DNA from: Methanothrix sp.
GTDB taxonomy: Archaea > Halobacteriota > Methanosarcinia > Methanotrichales > Methanotrichaceae
NCBI GenBank assembly: GCA_028682845.1
Contig: JAJRAT010000205.1
Span: 1-7,603 of the forward strand
Direction of reading: 5' to 3'
Length of the DNA stretch: 7,603 nt
Shown here: one piece after another, positions 5,575 to 7,603 of the stretch
Numbering within the stretch: position 1 is the first letter of the stretch
Layout: the number at the start of each line of letters is the position of its first letter
Notes under the pieces: generated by a model
What the model was told of the DNA's origin: nothing
Seen by the model: the letters and a program-made list of their open reading frames with translations, nothing else
Databases searched by the model: none
Position numbers and translations under genes: made by a program

Positions 5575-6411
5575 TCAGTATTGAACTAACGTTCCTTCCT
5601 CCTTCACCCTGTTCACTGCAAACCTGAATATGAAGAGGCTCGACGGCAGAAGAATTACCGCAAAAACGATCAGCATGAATATGTCCGAGGATAGGCTTTG
5701 CAGAGAATACCCCTGCAAGAGTGCGTGCCTCATTCCATTCAGAGCATAGGTCATGGGCAGGAGATGCGAGACCGTCTGGAGGGCGGGCGGGAAGACCTCT
5801 ATTGGAAACAGCACGCCTCCGAAGAGTTCCGAGGTGCTCATGAAGAGCATGTTGATGGGGTCTCCTCTCTTGAAGATCATGATGAAGCTCGCCGAGAGTA
5901 TGCCGATGCTGCTGAAGCAGAGTATGGTCAGGATGAGGATGATGAGAGCGCCGGGCAAATTGGCATTGCTCATGTTGACTCCCAGGAACAGGCCGATTAT
6001 CAGATAGAGGAACACCCGGACGGAGGCGACGATGAAGCTCCAGAGCGCGGAAAGAGTTATGACCGCCGTTGTGTCCGTGGGAGTTACCAGCATCGCTTCC
6101 AGGGTTCCCATCATCTGCTCGTCCCTCACGGTCTCGGAGAAGCCGCGCAGGGAGACCATGAGATAGGTAGAGAAGGCGATGCCGATGAGGACGAAGGAGA
6201 AATAGTCGCCGCCGTACGGCTTAAGGTAAGGCGCTCCCGCCGTGCCGATGAGCTTGGCCACGAAGTAGTAGGTGAGGATGTTGAAGAAGGCGAAGAAAAG
6301 GCGCAGGAAGAACTCCAGCTTGTAGCTCATCTGCAGCATGTAGCTTCTCAGGATGAAGGAATGGGCCTTTCTGAGCACGGAAAGGTCAAGGCCGCCAGGA
6401 GCGGGACTCAT
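5575..6411 (-). CDS. ABC-2 type transporter permease
   Basis: This 278-residue membrane protein has about six hydrophobic segments: roughly 32-55, 70-88, 114-143, 152-177, a less clear one around 190-230, and 244-265. The cytoplasmic coupling segment between the second and third reads SETVRDEQMMGTLEAMLVTP (91-110), typical of the ABC-2 family, and the late loop LFPIEVFPPALQTVSHLLPM fits too. ABC-2 permeases usually export drugs, lipids, polysaccharides or peptides; the substrate here cannot be told. ATG 6409-6411 overlaps the ATPase stop by 4 bp (ATGA), so the two are co-translated and surely form one transporter. The extracellular loop after the first segment (GTAGAPYLKPYGGDYF) is short. Its stop lies 234 nt before the importer operon's first base, in AT-rich promoter DNA. 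Confidence 0.92.
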   Translation of the reverse strand: MSPAPGGLDLSVLRKAHSFILRSYMLQMSYKLEFFLRLFFAFFNILTYYFVAKLIGTAGAPYLKPYGGDYFSFVLIGIAFSTYLMVSLRGFSETVRDEQMMGTLEAMLVTPTDTTAVITLSALWSFIVASVRVFLYLIIGLFLGVNMSNANLPGALIILILTILCFSSIGILSASFIMIFKRGDPINMLFMSTSELFGGVLFPIEVFPPALQTVSHLLPMTYALNGMRHALLQGYSLQSLSSDIFMLIVFAVILLPSSLFIFRFAVNRVKEEGTLVQY

Positions 6412-7292
6412 AGCCCTCGCCTCCTCATGCCCAGTCCCACCCCGTGCCTGAACTTCGGTTCCCGGCGCGGCCTCTCAGCAAGGTGATCTTCGACAAATCT
6501 CTTGCCGGTGAAGGCGAGGAATGCATCCCGCAAGGTCGCTCCCGTCACGTCTGCAATATTCGCTTTCAATTCCTGTGGGCTCGCTGCTACCTTGATCTTG
6601 CCCTCGTCAAAGATGGCGACGCGATGGCAGAGCTGCTCTGCCTCATCCAGGTTATGCGTGCACAGGAATACCGTCTTCCCCTGCTCATTGACGATATATT
6701 CCTTGATGAAGTCCCGCAGGTTCTGGGCGGCACCGGGGTCGAGGCTTCTCGTCGGCTCATCCATGAACAGGACTCGCGGATCGTTGAGCAGGCCGCGGGC
6801 GATGGCCAGCCTCTGCTTCATCCCGGCGGAGTAGCCCATGAACAGCTCGTCCGCTCTGCCGGAGAGGCGCACGGTCTCCAACAGCTCGGCAACTCTCTCC
6901 TGCGCCTTTTGGCCGTGCAGGTTGTGCAGGCTGGCAAAGAACAGCAGATTTTGCCGAGCGGTGAGCCGCCAGTAAAAGCTCCGCTCGTCGGTGGTGACGA
7001 AGCCCAAAGATCTTCGCACCTGGGCGCTCTCGTCCATTACGTTGTAGCCGTTCACATACGCCTTCCCGGATGTCGGAAAGATCAAAGTGCAGAGGATCTT
7101 GATCAGCGTCGTCTTTCCCGCGCCGTTGGGGCCGATGATGCCGAAGACCTCTCCCTCCTTAACCCGAATGCTGACAGAATCAAGAGAGGTGAACGCCTCG
7201 CGCTGGAGTGGGTGCAAAAAGAGATCCGTTATCCCTTTTTGTTTAAAGAATTTCTTGGTGAGATCTTGCGTCTCAATGGAGTATTTGGCTAT
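6408..7292 (-). CDS. ABC-2 exporter ATPase, probable ATA start or lost start codon
   Basis: Counting from ATA 7292 the protein has 294 residues. Motifs: Walker A GPNGAGKTT (54-62), a Q-loop region reading GFVTTDERSFYWRLT (97-111) with Asp-Glu in place of the usual Gln, signature SAGMKQRLAIARG (155-167), Walker B VLFMDEP (174-180), SLDP (183-186) and H-loop His213 in CTHNLDEAE. It pairs with the permease that overlaps its end. The first conventional start in frame is TTG 7217, but upstream codons (IETQDLTKKF, TDLFLHPLQRE) read as the normal first strand and linker of such ATPases. The in-frame TAG at 7317-7319 bounds the extension. No ATG, GTG or TTG lies between. ATA 7290-7292 follows GGACGTGA, one mismatch from GGAGGTGA, at suitable spacing. 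So it starts at ATA, is initiated weakly at TTG, or was damaged by a G-to-A change. Confidence 0.85.
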   Translation of the reverse strand: MAKYSIETQDLTKKFFKQKGITDLFLHPLQREAFTSLDSVSIRVKEGEVFGIIGPNGAGKTTLIKILCTLIFPTSGKAYVNGYNVMDESAQVRRSLGFVTTDERSFYWRLTARQNLLFFASLHNLHGQKAQERVAELLETVRLSGRADELFMGYSAGMKQRLAIARGLLNDPRVLFMDEPTRSLDPGAAQNLRDFIKEYIVNEQGKTVFLCTHNLDEAEQLCHRVAIFDEGKIKVAASPQELKANIADVTGATLRDAFLAFTGKRFVEDHLAERPRREPKFRHGVGLGMRRRGL

Positions 7293-7350
7293 GGTTTCAC
7301 GTCCGAATAATGAAGACTAGGTCTGGTGCCGGGCCGCGAGACTTTTTTCC

Positions 7351-7373
7351 AGATACGAATTCGAGATACGAAT
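7351..7373. repeat. Tandem AGATACGAAT repeat, with an inverted core copy at 7540
   Basis: AGATACGAAT occurs at 7351-7360 and 7364-7373, a 13-bp period. The inverted core ATTCGTAT occurs again at 7540-7547. The first two lie in the predicted exporter leader, downstream of the TATA box; the third lies upstream of the promoter. Confidence 0.5.
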
Positions 7374-7422
7374 GGCACTATTACCGGCAAATCCCTCAAC
7401 TACAGGTATTGCTTTTTTTCCG

Positions 7423-7452
7423 TAATATTTAAGATTTATTCTCACAATTCAC
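7423..7452 (-). promoter_or_regulatory. BRE/TATA promoter of the exporter operon, shared element copy 2
   Basis: Minus-strand CTTAAATATTA (7433 down to 7423) is identical to the importer operon's TATA region, and the next upstream bases match apart from small indels (a 2-nt gain before TCTCA, a 1-nt loss after it) up to AATTCAC. Transcription would start near 7404, giving a leader of about 112 nt to the ATA at 7292. Confidence 0.6.
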
Positions 7453-7564
7453 TTATTTAATTCAGAATTATTATAACTAATTTAGACGCAATGCTGAAAT
7501 ATATGTGAATCTCATGCAAATGCAGTCCCGGTCAATGGGATTCGTATTGGATTTCAATTTTGTG

Positions 7565-7597
7565 AATGCAAAAACACAAATGCAAAAATTGCAAAAG
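7565..7597. repeat. Short AATGCAAAAA tandem repeats
   Basis: AATGCAAAAA occurs at 7565-7574 and 7579-7588 (14-bp period), followed by the related ATTGCAAAAG at 7588-7597. Similar GCAAATGCA lies near 7515. They may continue beyond the window. Function unknown; units are too short for CRISPR. Confidence 0.4.
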
Positions 7598-7603
7598 AAG
7601 CAA

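Larger units (their letters stand above)
7293..7603. other. Gene-free AT-rich region upstream of the exporter operon
   Basis: I find no supportable gene in these 311 bases. They hold the exporter leader with a near-consensus Shine-Dalgarno site (GGACGTGA, minus strand, 7297-7304), the promoter at 7423-7452, and short repeats near 7351-7373 and 7565-7597. A divergent gene may begin beyond the window edge; TTATTATAAC near 7468-7477 could be a plus-strand TATA box for it. Confidence 0.5.

Noticed and set aside
5698..6486. Plus-strand open frame of 262 codons rich in Glu, Asp, His and Gly
   Set aside because: Its composition is what the complement of a hydrophobic membrane-protein gene produces; the real gene is the permease on the minus strand.
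6444..7310. Long plus-strand open frame of 288 codons opposite the exporter ATPase
   Set aside because: The minus strand has all ABC ATPase motifs. The plus frame gives no family-like sequence.
7321..7348. Possible plus-strand terminator: GTCT/AGAC stem followed by T-run
   Set aside because: The stem is only 4 bp with a poorly paired interior, and no plus-strand gene ends there.
7351..7597. CRISPR or transposon ends in the repeat-bearing right region
   Set aside because: Repeat units are 8-10 bp with no regular spacers, no terminal inverted repeats and no transposase or cas gene.

Overview
The window looks archaeal, most likely from a methanogen of the Methanosarcinia type (Methanothrix or a relative). 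The lineage is inference from remembered family resemblance; no marker gene is present. Supporting signs are AT-rich intergenic DNA with BRE/TATA-like promoters, Shine-Dalgarno sites of the GGAGGTGA kind, T-run terminators, a slipin, an HxlR regulator, and a FecB-like binding protein of a kind I associate with methanogens.

Layout. At the left edge a partial HxlR-family regulator (minus strand, cut by the window edge) is divergent from a 68-residue Cys/His-rich protein with a C-terminal coiled coil (plus strand). About 75 bp between them hold two near-identical TAGTGRCTA sites. The small gene ends at a stem-loop with T-runs. All remaining genes are on the minus strand.

Positions 650 to 5337 form one tight operon, read right to left: secreted FecB-like binding protein, class I SAM methyltransferase, slipin (stomatin/SPFH), FecCD permease, FecE-like ATPase. 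Gaps are 10 and 12 nt, followed by two 4-bp stop/start overlaps. The binding protein, permease and ATPase make a complete type II ABC importer for a metal chelate or corrinoid-like substrate. The methyltransferase and slipin in the middle are the unusual part.

Positions 5575 to about 7292 hold a second minus-strand operon: an ABC ATPase and its ABC-2 family permease, joined by a 4-bp overlap. This is probably an exporter. The ATPase homology runs 25 codons upstream of the first conventional start codon, to an ATA behind a near-consensus Shine-Dalgarno site, which suggests a non-standard or mutated start.

Both operons are preceded by nearly the same promoter element of about 29 bp (5446-5474 and 7423-7452), so importer and exporter may be co-regulated. 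The right end (7293-7603) has no gene I can support; it holds the exporter promoter, a leader and several short repeats.
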